Source: Brachyhypopomus gauderio (taxonomy: Eukaryota; Chordata; Actinopteri; Gymnotiformes; Hypopomidae). From it: DNA of 64,000 bases. Below, one piece after another: positions 33,012 through 45,450 of this stretch. The notes below the pieces were generated by a model that was given only the letters and a program-made list of their open reading frames with translations, was not told where the DNA came from and made no database searches. Each line of letters starts with the position of its first letter. Position 1 is the stretch's first letter. The stretch spans positions 186,001-250,000 of the forward strand of contig NW_027506963.1 of NCBI RefSeq assembly GCF_052324685.1. Direction: 5' to 3'. The position numbers were made by a program, and so were the translations under genes.

Positions 33012-34148
33012 TCTTTATCCAAGTCAAGAGGCTTTTTATTGTCATTACATCTGTGTACAGGTACACAGTGTAACGAAATTACATTCCTCCGGAACCGTGG
33101 TGCAACACAAATCAACAGTACAACAGACAACAAAGTGCAGCAGGGTAACAATACAATGTGCAAAATGTGCAGCATGGGGCAAATTTCACAACAAAACACT
33201 ACAATAAATACAACAGACCAGAGATAATTGACAGACATGACAGTGTAGTGCTGGTACAGTGCAATGTAGTGTAAGTGGTGTCAGAGATGAGTGACATACT
33301 GTGACATATGGAACATACATGAACACAGCGGTTCAGAGGTAGAGTTAGAGTGGTAGAGGTAGAGTGGGGATGGAGACATGTATGTTGTATGTTTTGTGTG
33401 TGTGTGTGTGTGTGGGGCGGAAGGTGGGGTTCAGTGCAGACTTTTTGTATGTGTGTGTCCGTATCTGAGAGTTGAGGAGCCTGACTGCCTGGTGGATGAA
33501 GCTGTTGCAGAGTCTGGAAGTGGAGGCTTGGATGCTCCTGTATCTTTTGCCGGACGGCCTCAGAGTGAAGAGACCATGTGATGGGTGGGATGGGTCTTCC
33601 ACAATGCTGGTGGCTTTGTGGATGCAGCGTGTGGTGTAGATGTCACTGATGGAGGAGAGAGAGACTCCAATGATCTTCTCGGCAGTCCTCACTATCCGCT
33701 GTAGGGTCTTGCGCTCCGAGGTGTTGCAGCTCCCAAACCAGACGGTAATGCAGGCGCTCAGGATGCTCTCTACAGTCCCTCTGTAGAACATGGTGAGGAT
33801 GGGAGCTGGAAGGTGTGCTTTCCTTAGTCTCCGCAGGAAGTAGAGGCGCTGCTGGACTTTCTTTGTTATAGAGCTGGTGTTGAGGGAGCAGGTGAGGTTC
33901 TCTGCGATGTGGACACCGAGGAACTTGGTGTTCTTCACAATCTCCACAGCAGAGCCGTTGATGTTCAGCTGGTGGTGGTTACCTGGTGCTATTCTGAAGT
34001 CAACAACCATCTCTTTGGTTTTATCCACATCTAGGGATAGGTTGTTGGTCCTGCACCAGTCTGTTAGCCACTGCACCTCCTCCCTGTATGCTGACTCATC
34101 GTTCTTGCTGAAAAGGCCAACAATGGTTGTGTCTAGAGGTGTATTCAA
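33012..34148 (-). mobile_element. LINE fragment, 5'-truncated (RT C-terminal part plus 3' UTR)
   Basis: On the - strand 34148-33345 is one open frame: [63 protein letters not shown] and [20 protein letters not shown]. This is the conserved block after the YADD box of fish LINEs. A 3' UTR-like stretch follows (ttttattgtcattacatctg complement region) to about 33012. The long open frame suggests a fairly young copy. It sits where BAAT/ACOT copy A has lost its middle exons. Confidence 0.8.
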
Positions 34149-34240
34149 CTAAGGATTTTCATAGTCGAATCTGATTCGTCAGATTTTCCCTTTAGCCGAC
34201 CAATAGTCGAATCGGGTTTTTATTTTTATCTTGAGCACCT

Positions 34241-34892
34241 TAAACGGAATCTCGTTCTCATTCAGGACTTTTTTCCACTTCAAAGTAAAAACCTAAAACA
34301 CTCAGATAAATGAATAAACATGGTAGGTTGGCTTTATTCAGCTTTTATTTATTTACTTATTTTTTTATGAAACGTTAGAGAACATTAACCGTCAGTGCGC
34401 ATATCGAACTGTCAGACAGGCACTGTCAAAATGTAAAAAATATTTTAAATAAAATGTGCCTGCCTGAAAATATATAAAAAATTGCCACACAACATACAAA
34501 AATAAGTAAAGGTTCAAGTAACGGGGTTTAAAAAGCAAACAACAAAAAATGTTTATAGGCCTACTTGTCGAGACGCACCGCGACGAGATGAGACGACACG
34601 ACCGAAACGACAAATGGCTGAACTGTTTTTTTTTCCGCCTTACGCGTTTTAAATGGTATGCCATGTTGGTTGTTGTCGTGTGAAATGAAAGACGTTGATG
34701 ACATAACTTGCACTTTACTTTGTTTGATTCATCTTTATCTTTTTCAAAATACTTCTGAAGTTTTTTTAGTAGACTTTATAATCTCGGCAGATGCTGATCC
34801 TGTAGCATGTTCAGCTCCGCTCATTTGGATTGTGCAACTGCAGGGTGTGATTTATTAATGTGTAGTAAGGAAGATGCCTATTGTTAATGAAA
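34241..34892 (-). repeat. Left arm of a 0.65-kb long inverted repeat (hAT/BED-derived)
   Basis: Reverse complement of 35448-36118 with few differences, for example the shared words catgttggttgttgtcgtg/cacgacaacaaccaacatg. Read on the - strand it codes for EKDKDESNKVKCKLCHQRLS in pieces, a BED-type zinc-finger stretch (CxxC, then His), so the arms come from two hAT copies in opposite orientation. Confidence 0.9.
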
Positions 34893-34964
34893 TGTGCCAT
34901 ATTTTGTCAATTTTTACACCCCAATCGAAATTTGTCCTCCGCTTTTAATCCATCTGTGCAGTCA

Positions 34965-34965
34965 G

Positions 34966-35032
<67 letters not shown>
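34965..35032. repeat. (AC)n microsatellite invading BAAT/ACOT exon 3 of copy A
   Basis: A pure AC run that ends exactly at the cgatactcc of the exon-3 remnant. In copy B the same place continues with coding sequence. Confidence 0.9.
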
Positions 35033-35034
<2 letters not shown>

Positions 35035-35110
35035 TACTCCACCAACCCCCCCCCCCCCCCTCCCCCTCCCCCTCCCCACATATCCAGCACTCCAGGGAAT
35101 GGGCCAGGGC
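35033..35110 (-). pseudogene. BAAT/ACOT copy A exon 3 remnant
   Basis: On the - strand after the acceptor gtccag, the sequence gives [14 protein letters not shown] and then an expanded G tract before LVEYR. The G/C run is much longer than in copy B (57061-57085), and the rest of the exon is replaced by the AC microsatellite. Downstream flank atcattttgat...cccttgaggcaatacg also matches copy B. Confidence 0.85.
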
Positions 35111-35447
35111 CTGGACACACACACATACACATACACGCACACACACACGCATCATTTTGATCGTCCCTTGAGGCAATACGCAACATTCTGCTTCAGTGGT
35201 AGAGTAGGCTGGGTTTATTGGACAGTAGGGGTGACCTGCAATAGTCGCTGATTCGACTATAGTCGACTATACCCCCTAGTCGACTATGAACGTCATAGTC
35301 AAATGTACCATTCTAACTGCATGGGGGTGCCCAAGGATGCTGCTAAGAATTAGTTGTTACATGAAACGTCTTTGTTTTCGTTATATATAGCCTTTGGTCA
35401 AATAAAATCATCCTAATTTTTGTTAATAAATATTTTTTAATGATGTG

Positions 35448-36118
35448 TGCGCATTAATTAACAATAGACATCTTCCTTACTACACATTAATAAATCACAC
35501 CGTGCAGTTGCACAATCCAAATGAGCGGAGCTGAACTAGATATCTGCCGAGATTATGGCAACTAAAAAAACTTCAGAAGTATTTTGAAAAAGATAAAGAT
35601 GAATCAAACAAAGTAAAGTGCAAGTTATGTCATCAACGTCTTTCATTTTGCACGACAACAACCAACATGGCTATTTAAAACGCGTAAGGCGAAAAAAACC
35701 AGTTCAGCCGTTTGTCGTTTCGGTCGTGTCGTCTCGTCGCGTCTCGGCAAGTAGCCCTATAAACATTTTTTGTTGTTTGCTTTTTAAACCCCGTTACTTG
35801 AACCTTTCCTTATAATTTTTTTTGCTGTTGTGTGACAATTTATTTTAAATATTTAAATATTTTCAGGCAGGCATATTTTATTTAAAATATTTGACATTTT
35901 GCACAGTGCCGGTCTGACAGTTCGATATGCGCACTGCGCACTGACGGTGACTTTTTTTGTTAATGTTTTCTAACGTTTTATTAAAAAATAAATAAGTAAA
36001 TATAAAAGCTGAATAAAGCCAACCTACCATGTTTATTCATTTATCTGAGTGTTTTAGGTTTTTACTTTAAAGTAGAAAAAAGTCCTGAATGAGAACGGGA
36101 TCCCGTTTAAGTTGCTCT
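35448..36118 (+). repeat. Right arm of the long inverted repeat (hAT/BED-derived)
   Basis: Inverted copy of 34241-34892. The associated element starts near 35228 with taggggtgacctgc and has tagtcgactat clusters (35250-35300). On the + strand it carries KDKDESNKVKCKLCHQRL, a BED-finger remnant. Confidence 0.9.
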
Positions 36119-36339
36119 AGATCAGGGGTACTCAACTGGCGGTTCGGTCCGGATCCGGACCCGAACGCAGTCCTGTCCGGACCCAATCTCATTCCTGATT
36201 AACTGGATACGGACCAAAACAAAACCGTAACATTTATTTCAGGGCTATTGAAAAAACACTCCGTCACGAGTGTACGTTTGCCACCCCGCTCAACAACTTA
36301 CGTTTGCCCCCCCCCCCCCCTCCCCCCCCCCCCCCGTTA
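36119..36339. other. hAT-like terminal fragment and poly-C tracts
   Basis: caggggtactcaactggcgg at 36124 resembles a Charlie-type hAT end. Long C runs occupy 36306-36336. No gene. Confidence 0.45.
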
Positions 36340-36832
36340 CGAGTGTACGAGGGTCAGCGCGGCGAAAATAACGTAATCGCTGAGGCTCCGCGTGTGCGCG
36401 AGTGCCTCGCGCGCTGTCGGTTCGCGAGGTCGTGCACCTCCCGAATTTTGTAACTTCGCGCGCGCCGCGCTTCAGCGCAATGAACAAAGTCACGTTTTCA
36501 GGGTTCATACACCTTTATAAGGTGGAGTTCAAGCACTTGTACGTCACTTTCAAGGTCCATTTCAATATTTCCCAGCATGTTAAACATAATTAAGTTAAAT
36601 ATTTATACATATACTCGAAATAATTCGCTTTTTATCACATTATTTAATGGTTGTTTATTTTAAAAACGCCCAATCTTCACGTCTTCACGTTCTCATGTTT
36701 CGTCCTGGAATTACAAGAGGCTCGTATTTGTTAACCTAATACAAGAGAACTATTCAGTCAGACAGATTTGTTGTGAAACCAAGTAGTTACAATTTCAAGC
36801 ATTTTAAAGTACTTTAACCTCAAATAAATATT
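36340..36832 (-). mobile_element. Dispersed MITE-like repeat, family copy 3
   Basis: Reverse-complement copy of the 13330/53322 family, including the CpG-rich end (cgcgaggtcgtgcacctc) and the inner words aaaacgcccaatcttcacg and caagcattttaaagta. It abuts the broken 3' end of BAAT/ACOT copy A exon 1. Confidence 0.8.
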
Positions 36833-36895
36833 TATCTAGATATGTAACCTTGTCTGAATCAAGCAAAAATGTTTACTATTAAAAATGTATTCTCC

Positions 36896-37097
36896 GGGCA
36901 CTGTTCCGTTTGCGTCACTGACATAATGTCCGAAAGCTTCCCAAAAATCCTTGTCTTCTGACTGATGCAGTGAGTGAAGTGTCACCTCTTGTTTTGGTCT
37001 TAAATTCTTCACCACGATTTGAAGTTTCTCATCCACAAGCCCCCGCGTCAGCTTAATCGAAAGCAAGGGGAATTGTTTGATCGCGGTGCTCATCGAC
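36896..37097 (-). pseudogene. BAAT/ACOT copy A, N-terminal coding exon (truncated)
   Basis: After the acceptor tttctgtttgcag the - strand has gtcg and then ATG at 37093. The product begins MSTAIKQFPLLSIKLTRGLV, then DEKLQIVVKNLRPKQEVTLH and FWEAFGHYVSDANGTVP. This is the N-terminal acyl-CoA thioester hydrolase/BAAT domain (family pattern: LVDEPL.I...L.P...V.LHS...HY..D..G.V). Homology ends abruptly at about 36896 at the inserted repeat, so the exon is broken. Confidence 0.8.
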
Positions 37098-37388
37098 CTG
37101 CAAACAGAAACGCGAGACGGTTCATGCCATGTCGTTGTAAATCCAGTTTCTTCCAGAAACAATTCGTCATTCTACCAGAACCGTTAAGGATCTAGCTAGC
37201 TACACGCACTGTGTACATGAAGCGAGCTCAGCCAAATTCAGGAACATTAATTTCTACCATTTTATAGCCAACATTTTCACATGTGGTCTTAAGGTCCCCT
37301 GTGTCTCCTGACTTGCCTGAATGTTTAACTGGTTTTATACTGCTTTGGGAATGACGGTAGCTACAATGTCCGTGAATGGTAACCTCCG
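37098..37388. other. Upstream flank of BAAT/ACOT copy A
   Basis: AT-rich unique-looking sequence; could hold the promoter and a non-coding exon of copy A, but no TATA/CCAAT arrangement is convincing. Confidence 0.35.
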
Positions 37389-38023
37389 GGTTGCCAGATT
37401 ACTGCAGAGCTTTCCAGTCAAAACGTGTTTCAAAATGCACAAAAATCAATACAAATTAAAATCTTCCAAACATATATATTTGCATGTTTTCAGAATATGG
37501 CATTATTAATGCGTTTTTTGTGTTGCGACACACGACCCTATCTTGTAGTGTGCCTTAGTTTCCTTCCTTGGAGAAGGTCAGAGTAGACAGTGGGTGTTAA
37601 AACTTGGGCGCTTTGAAAGTATCTCGACATCTATTTAACGCTAGCTCTGTGATACTGCAAATCACAATTCCTTCTTTTTATTTACCATGCTAATTAAGAC
37701 ACTAGAATCTTTTTGTCTCCCTGTGTGATTGACAGCATTTTCAATCAATATCAGTAACATTTAACAACTTTTCGACCAATAGGAGTAACGTTTTGCAACA
37801 CCCACATCTCTGGTTTGCAGTGTGGGAGTAGATCTTTAGTGGGCCAAACTTCCACTCTTTATGGTAACTTTGTTTTTATTTGTCCACTTTGTGAGAGCAT
37901 AACGTGAACAGAAACCGTTTGTATTTTAAACTGCAATTACAAATCAAACCAAATTTTGTTCACCCACCAACTTCAAACAAAATCCGTACAATTTGGCGGG
38001 TAACTGCATAATCTGGCAACACT
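37389..38023. mobile_element. TIR element (gttgccagattactgca ends), 0.63 kb
   Basis: Left end gttgccagattactgca and right end tgcataatctggcaac are inverted repeats. No coding capacity. The tandem array below starts inside it, so only the first copy has both ends. Confidence 0.6.
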
Positions 38024-41013
38024 AGCTAGACTTTCATCTAGTGGCCTAGTGGTGGGACTAGATACTTTAAAACTTTCCCAGATAGTAAAAGAACGTTGAT
38101 TCACCGTTGTCTTGCTCAACGTAGAAATGTTGAATCAACATTGAAATGTGACGTTGATTCAACGCCAAAATGCACATACGGTTCTACGTTGAATCAACGT
38201 TGAAAACCGGTTGACACTGGACGGTTAATCAACTTTGGTTCAACCAATATCTAAATATTGTTTTAAATCCAGTCCTGCTTAATGTACCTGCTTAAGGCCT
38301 ATATTTATATATTATTTGGGTTTGCAAATGCCCAGCTAATGTGTTTCATGTGCATGCATGAACTTACCAAACATTATGTCATGAAGGGCAGTATCTTTTC
38401 GCTAGGGGCCCCTCATCGCACGGTGGACTCCTCCACCCAACCCAGGAGCGCCAGAGACCAGGGCCCTGGCAATGCGCAACAGGGATACACTGGTCACCCC
38501 GAGCTAGAAGGGGAGGGTCTCCTTCTGGAGACCCCACTAGGTCCGGGATTGCCGCAGTCCACCACCAGGAGCAACCTGCAACACATCACACACACACAGA
38601 CAACACACAACACAAAACGCGCTCTGCCCTGACCTTTGAACCCCCTTTTACCCAGGGGGGAGGGGACCCCTTCTTGGCATGAGGAGACACCCTGTCCATA
38701 CACCCCAGGCATCCTCTGCCTACACAAAGGGGTACAGGGGCTCCTCCCTGCTCAGGGGTCCATCCCAAAGGTCAGGTCTCCTGACAGAGCAGCACCTTCT
38801 GAGCCATGGCATTATTAATGCGTTTTTTGTGTTGCGACACACGACCCTATCTTGTAGTGTGCCTTAGTTTCCTTCCTTGGAGAAGGTCAGAGTAGACAGT
38901 GGGTGTTAAAACTTGGGCGCTTTGAAAGTATCTCGACATCTATTTAACGCTAGCTCTGTGATACTGCAAATCACAATTCCTTCTTTTTATTTACCATGCT
39001 AATTAAGACACTAGAATCTTTTTGTCTCCCTGTGTGATTGACAGCATTTTCAATCAATATCAGTAACATTTAACAACTTTTCGACCAATAGGAGTAACGT
39101 TTTGCAACACCCACATCTCTGGTTTGCAGTGTGGGAGTAGATCTTTAGTGGGCCAAACTTCCACTCTTTATGGTAACTTTGTTTTTATTTGTCCACTTTG
39201 TGAGAGCATAACGTGAACAGAAACCGTTTGTATTTTAAACTGCAATTACAAATCAAACCAAATTTTGTTCACCCACCAACTTCAAACAAAATCCGTACAA
39301 TTTGGCGGGTAACTGCATAATCTGGCAACACTAGCTAGACTTTCATATAGTGGCCTAGTGGTGGGACTAGATACTTTAAAACTTTCCCAGATAGTTAAAG
39401 AACGTTGATTCACCGTTGTCTTGCTCAACGTAGAAATGTTGAATCAACATTGAAATGTGACGTTGATTCAACGCCAAAATGCACATACGGTTCTACGTTG
39501 AATCAACGTTGAAAACCGGTTGACACTGGACGGTTAATCAACTTTGGTTCAACCAATATCTAAATATTGTTTTAAATCCAGTCCTGCTTAATGTACCTGC
39601 TTAAGGCCTATATTTATATATTATTTGGGTTTGCAAATGCCCAGCTAATGTGTTTCATGTGCATGCATGAACTTACCAAACATTATGTCATGAAGGGCAG
39701 TATCTTTTCGCTAGGGGCCCCTCATCGCACGGTGGACTCCTCCACCCAACCCAGGAGCGCCAGAGACCAGGGCCCTGGCAATGCGCAACAGGGATACACT
39801 GGTCACCCCGAGCTAGAAGGGGAGGGTCTCCTTCTGGAGACCCCACTAGGTCCGGGATTGCCGCAGTCCACCACCAGGAGCAACCTGCAACACATCACAC
39901 ACACACAGACAACACACAACACAAAACGCGCTCTGCCCTGACCTTTGAACCCCCTTTTACCCAGGGGGGAGGGGACCCCTTCTTGGCATGAGGAGACACC
40001 CTGTCCATACACCCCAGGCATCCTCTGCCTACACAAAGGGGTACAGGGGCTCCTCCCTGCTCAGGGGTCCATCCCAAAGGTCAGGTCTCCTGACAGAGCA
40101 GCACCTTCTGAGCCATGGCATTATTAATGCGTTTTTTGTGTTGCGACACACGACCCTATCTTGTAGTGTGCCTTAGTTTCCTTCCTTGGAGAAGGTCAGA
40201 GTAGACAGTGGGTGTTAAAACTTGGGCGCTTTGAAAGTATCTCGACATCTATTTAACGCTAGCTCTGTGATACTGCAAATCACAATTCCTTATTTTTATT
40301 TACCATGCTAATTAAGACACTAGAATCTTTTTGTCTCCCTGTGTGATTGACAGCATTTTCAATCAATATCAGTAACATTTAACAACTTTTCGACCAATAG
40401 GAGTAACGTTTTGCAACACCCACATCTCTGGTTTGCAGTGTGGGAGTAGATCTTTAGTGGGCCAAACTTCCACTCTTTATGGTAACTTTGTTTTTATTTG
40501 TCCACTTTGTGAGAGCATAACGTGAACAGAAACCGTTTGTATTTTAAACTGCAATTACAAATCAAACCAAATTTTGTTCACCCACCAACTTCAAACAAAA
40601 TCCGTACAATTTGGCGGGTAACTGCATAATCTGGCAACACTAGCTAGACTTTCATATAGTGGCCTAGTGGTGGGACTAGATACTTTAAAACTTTCCCAGA
40701 TAGTTAAAGAACGTTGATTCACCGTTGTCTTGCTCAACGTAGAAATGTTGAATCAACATTGAAATGTGACGTTGATTCAACGCCAAAATGCACATACGGT
40801 TCTACGTTGAATCAACGTTGAAAACCGGTTGACACTGGACGGTTAATCAACTTTGGTTCAACCAATATCTAAATATTGTTTTAAATCCAGTCCTGCTTAA
40901 TGTACCTGCTTAAGGCCTATATTTATATATTATTTGGGTTTGCAAATGCCCAGCTAATGTGTTTCATGTGCATGCATGAACTTACCAAACATTATGTCAT
41001 GAAGGGCAGTATC
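37497..41013. repeat. Tandem array, unit 1,309 bp, 2.7 copies
   Basis: Units start at atggcattattaatgcg: 37497, 38806 and 40115 (spacing exactly 1,309). Visible differences are only a few single bases. Each unit has three parts: the 3' part of a TIR element, a block rich in gttgattcaacgt/aatgttgaatcaac inverted words, and a GC-rich segment of about 400 bp (absent from the incomplete third unit). Reading frames inside are repeated identically and are not gene-like. Confidence 0.95.
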
Positions 41014-41028
41014 TTTGAAAGCCCTCTT

Positions 41029-41323
41029 TGTGACGGGCAGGGTGAGCAACTAAAAAGGAAGCGATCACGCCAAGTCTTAGGGAAAGAGGATGGTTTAATT
41101 GAAAGTGCGCAAACCAAAAACCCGTGACATAGATCCAGATTAAGGAAATAATAACCAGCAGTCAACTGGTACAAAGACAAGACATATATAGACGAACAAA
41201 CGACCCTCAGGTGAGACGGATCACGGGTCCCGCCCACCTGAGGGACGAACATCACGTGACCAAAACAGGACAGCTGCCGCTGTACACGGGGCGACCGGCA
41301 GGGGGCCCCCCCACAACGTGACA
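41029..41323 (-). mobile_element. Solo LTR (295 bp), 5-bp target duplication
   Basis: Flanked by ctctt (41024-41028 and 41324-41328). On the - strand it starts tgtcacgttgtgg and ends gcccgtcaca. It is related in its first bases to the LTR at 30572. It lies about 100 bp upstream of the start of the unassigned gene. Confidence 0.8.
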
Positions 41324-41425
41324 CTCTTGTGGCCTTTACCAGCTCAATTCAGCTGACTTCCCAAACCATTAAAAAGGGCATGGGTCAGCGTCAGTCTCAC
41401 AACCATTTCTTGTGTGTGTCCACCC

Positions 41426-43362
41426 ATGATGGAAAGGTAAGACACCTAAGAAGATAGCATTGATGATGCGTAACAAAAAACTATGTAATAACAAAGGGAG
41501 CTTTAACAATGGTATGTAATGAATGATAAGCCAGTCAAAAAGTTTCTATTATATGCCTTATTGACCGGTATACTAATAAGCAGTGGCGTGCACAGACATT
41601 TTGGGGGGCAAGTGCTCAGGGAGGTAAAAGGGCACTTTTTAGCACACGTGGAACACTTCATTATTAAAAAAATTGCATGCATATGTTGAATGAAATGTAA
41701 CTTTTATTTGGAATATTCTCTAAACGCGAGTTTTCAATGGAAAAAAGTCACACCACCAACTGATAAAATCCATATACAATATTAACTATATAGGCCTACA
41801 GTCATTGTTAAGTCTTTCATTGTTAAGAATTTCTGTTCCACTGTCTGCAGGCCTTGTTGCATATATTTTGCAATTAGTAAATCAATATAGGCCTACAATT
41901 AAGACAGTAAAAAGACCAGAAAGTAGGAGAAGGAGTTATAGGCTACTGAGTGTTGTCATGTTGTCTACATGAATGTAGATGGGCATTTTTCACAGGTAAT
42001 GGGGAACTTCCCATTTCTTCTTTCACAAATGAATGTGTTAATTTATGTTGCCTAACAAAACCTATACAACAGAAAATGTTCAGCTTAACATAGCTGAACA
42101 TAGATTTTCAAACTCTACCTTAATTATTTGTATGTGGTCACCTCACGTTATCTTTGGGCTAGAGTGACTAGTTTATCAGGTGACCAGTCGGCTAAAATGC
42201 TTAGTAGTTTGGTGCTGTATGAGACATTTTACTGCACAACAAAATGATTTCACGTTGGGCTTGGAGGGCAAACGGTACGATTGTACTTGATGTGTATGTG
42301 ACCTGGCTGGTGGGGACGGGAGAAGAAGTCTATCTGTGAGCGTGTGTGCTGTGCTGAAGACGCTTCCTTCCACTCGCTGAACTGAACTGCTGCTGCAGCG
42401 CATCTGGTGTTAAAGAAAGAGAGAGGTCAGGTGTGTGCAAGGTGGTGGCTCATTTCAGGGCAGTTTTTAATCGCTCAGGTTTTCAAAAGACCTCAGTAAA
42501 ATGTTAATAATAATATATATTTTTTAAACTGAAGATTCAAAAGGGCACTTTTGTTGATAAAGGGCAGAGTTGGTGGTGCTTTAGCACCACATGATGTCTA
42601 TGTCTGCACGCTTATGCTAATAAGAGATGTTTTTATTTTCAGCACTGTGCATACTGGGGAGAGGACGGAAGAGGTGAGTTATTGGTTGTAATTTATTACT
42701 CTTGCTAGATCCTGTCACAAAGTTTAAATTTTATGTAAGGAAAATTACCATCTTTTGAAGTTCCTTCAGATCTCTTAGGATGACCTCTGTCTGATCCAAA
42801 TCTGCCATGGTTCTAAGGGGGAGACTGATGTTAGAAGGCAGTGTGTTTTCAGTGTCCTGCCTCACTAAGTTTCGTCTCAGGGCCATTACATCATGGGTAA
42901 GTGTAATGGGTTCAACACTGGCAATGGTGTTCCGTATACTGTTTGGACCAGATCTAGGCTTGTGAAAGAGCTGGTAAGTTTTGGAGGACGAATTCAGCGA
43001 CTGAGACCATGTAAAGAAAATTTTAATTTGGGGATCTTACAAACCTGGAGATTATCAGCACATCAGTACACAATGCACATGGATCAGGTGAATGGGTAAA
43101 CAGAATAAAATAATAAATAGAAACGTGTGTCTCAGTCCAGTTCTGTAGTGTTCTCTTCTGCATGCAATTTCTTTATTTCCTGTTTCAGGACTTGGCTCGC
43201 CACTCCTTACCGGAGAAATCAGAATTCAAGAATGGCACCAGTGGATGGGGTGTCCTGCTATCAGAGCTGTTAGATCCCTCAAGGTTCCGCACGTTCAAGA
43301 AACCTGACAGGAGGCATCAGGATCGTTCGAGTTGCTGCCAATGGGAAGGGATTCCACTTTGA
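41426..43362 (+). CDS. Unrecognised small spliced gene (four exons)
   Basis: The proposed coding exons join in phase: 41426-41436 (ATGATGG, good Kozak context), 42643-42673, 42881-43087 and 43189-43362, ending TGA, with AATAAA at about 43389. The product starts MMESTVHTGERTEEGHYIMG, then KCNGFNTGNGVPYTVWTRSR and LVKELVSFGGRIQRLRPCKE, and later NGTSGWGVLLSELLDPSRFR. All internal splice sites are GT-AG. An alternative frame near the end (GIRIVRVAANGKGFHFDPAG) also looks protein-like, so a frameshift at about 43312 is possible. I do not recognise the family, and no signal peptide or membrane segment is evident. A hAT element sits in intron 1. Confidence 0.45.
41581..42616. mobile_element. hAT element (1.04 kb) in intron 1 of the unassigned gene
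   Basis: Flanks ctaataag (41573-41580 and 42617-42624). Left end cagtggcgtgcacagac; right end decayed (gtctgcacgcttatg). No transposase. Confidence 0.85.
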
Positions 43363-45450
43363 CCCTGCTGGACTGTCTCAAAGCTCCAATAAAACCTGAC
43401 CAAAGCTCGTTAAACACATTCAATGTCAAGATGGGGTTCTAGGGCCTTCTGGATATGGTCTCTCGTTCAGTCAAAACTTAACAGTTTAATTAAAACGGAA
43501 AGCTCAGCTGCATGTCCGTGCTGAACAAGTACAAAGAGAAAAAAAGAGAGAAAGTTTGTACCAACCTTAAAATTGTGAGTGTGGTAGGAGGGGCTTAAAC
43601 CTGATTGGCTAGTAGCCTACTTCCTTGGTTCAAAGAAGTAAAATAAATATGCTTATATAATTACTGCGAATAATTAATTATTTTACATTTAATCCACTGA
43701 GCAATATTTATACCTGGGTTACACATATTACTTTTATGAGTGCTATCATATCGCTTGTGTTTTTCAGATTTCATGAGAATCAAGTGCTTTACAGCTCATT
43801 GTACCAAGATTGAATGTTTTTCAGCAAAGTTCACATCGCGCCTCATACAAATCACTGGAAGGTTTCAGCCAGCCACAATATTTTTCATCCTCCAGCCACT
43901 TCACTGAATCGACATTTACTCATGTCTGCATTGGAGCCTTGTATTGTTGTTCCCGCCGCAGCACTCAAATAAGAAAAGCAGCTTGTTAGGCAGCTAAAGC
44001 ATTCGTCTGCTGTTTCCACCTGTTAGGTGACTACTGCCATGTACCAGGCGGAGTATACGGCCATTGCGGAAATGATATTGTGGGATATGGTAATGATATT
44101 GTCGGTAAAATAAAACAGAAAAACTGAGCAACACACACTTATAATAATTTAATGCCTCCCCTCCTAAAATTCCAGACATTTTAAGACCTTGAATATGTAA
44201 AACTAAATTTAAGACATTCTAAGACTTAAGGACCTGCAGGTACCCTGATCCAACTAATTCCCCAACTAACTAAACTATACGTCCATGGTGTGTGTTTTTT
44301 TTTTATGAAACAATATCTGGCATTCAAATGCAAGATATCAGTAATAGATCTGTATCAGAAAAAAATATGAAGTAAAGCTGGACACAATCATACAAGAACA
44401 CCTGAGTCATGTCCAGTAGTGTCAAGAACAAATGCTTGCTTCTCTTAGCTGCAAAGGTACCTTTTGAGAACATGGTCTGATTTTCAGGCTAAACATGGCT
44501 GGATCGACAGTAGGCCACCACAATCCTATGCCTTTTTAGCCAGTAAATGTGCCTCGATATCTTCTCCTGTGTCTTATGGATTCCCATATGATCCCACCAT
44601 AGATGTTTAATGGGACAACCTTAAAACTTTAAATTGCTCCATCAACATAAGCTGCTGTAGACTCTGAAATATATATATATATATATTTTTTTAAGGCGGC
44701 CTATATCGACCAATATTTGCCATTTATAATGTAACTGCATCGGGCAATATCCATGTTTAGTAGCGCAGACTAAAAGTCAGGCAAGTCTGTGGGCTGCCCT
44801 GTGTTATTGGTGCAATGGAAGGTGGTGCTGGTGAAGGACCCCAAGCCAAAACGTGGAAGAAGTCAACAACAATCTTGGTAGATAAAGTTAAGGCTTAAAT
44901 TCCGATTTTTCCATATATTTACAATATGTTACTAGTAAACTAGTTGTGTTGCTTCACTTAGTGAAGTGTTGCTTCACTTAGTGCAAGAAAAAATGAATAG
45001 AATAGAACTATCAGGAACTGGCATAAAGCTACAGCTGGATGCTTCACTAACTTGCAGTTAACTTCAAGGACTGTAGTCGAAAACCATCAGCAGAATGTTT
45101 TCTTATCATATTAGCCACACATGACAGGATCGATGGTAGGCCATCACAACCTTATAACTTACCAACAAAAAAATGAGTGAGACAACTTCTTACAATACAG
45201 ACACCAAAACTGAGAATGCTGTGGGTACAGCCTACCAGCTCTCCTACAGGTAGCAGACTTGAATGATGATTGCTCAGACACAGCTGCCCATAAGGGGATC
45301 TCCTTTTTTCCCCCAGAGTGGACAACCTCCCTTTAGGTCTCCTTCATCTCCCGTTGTTAATCATGCTTCTACTTCTAAAATTATTTGAGTTTTTCTCAAA
45401 TTATTTTGGTTTTCTCTATTCAAATCCTCTTCCTTACAAATGATGCACCA

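Noticed and set aside
37497..41013. Repeated 116-codon frames (MYLLKAYIYILF...) as genes
   Set aside because: Identical copies arise from the 1,309-bp tandem unit, cross transposon-derived and satellite-like parts, and have no splice or homology support.
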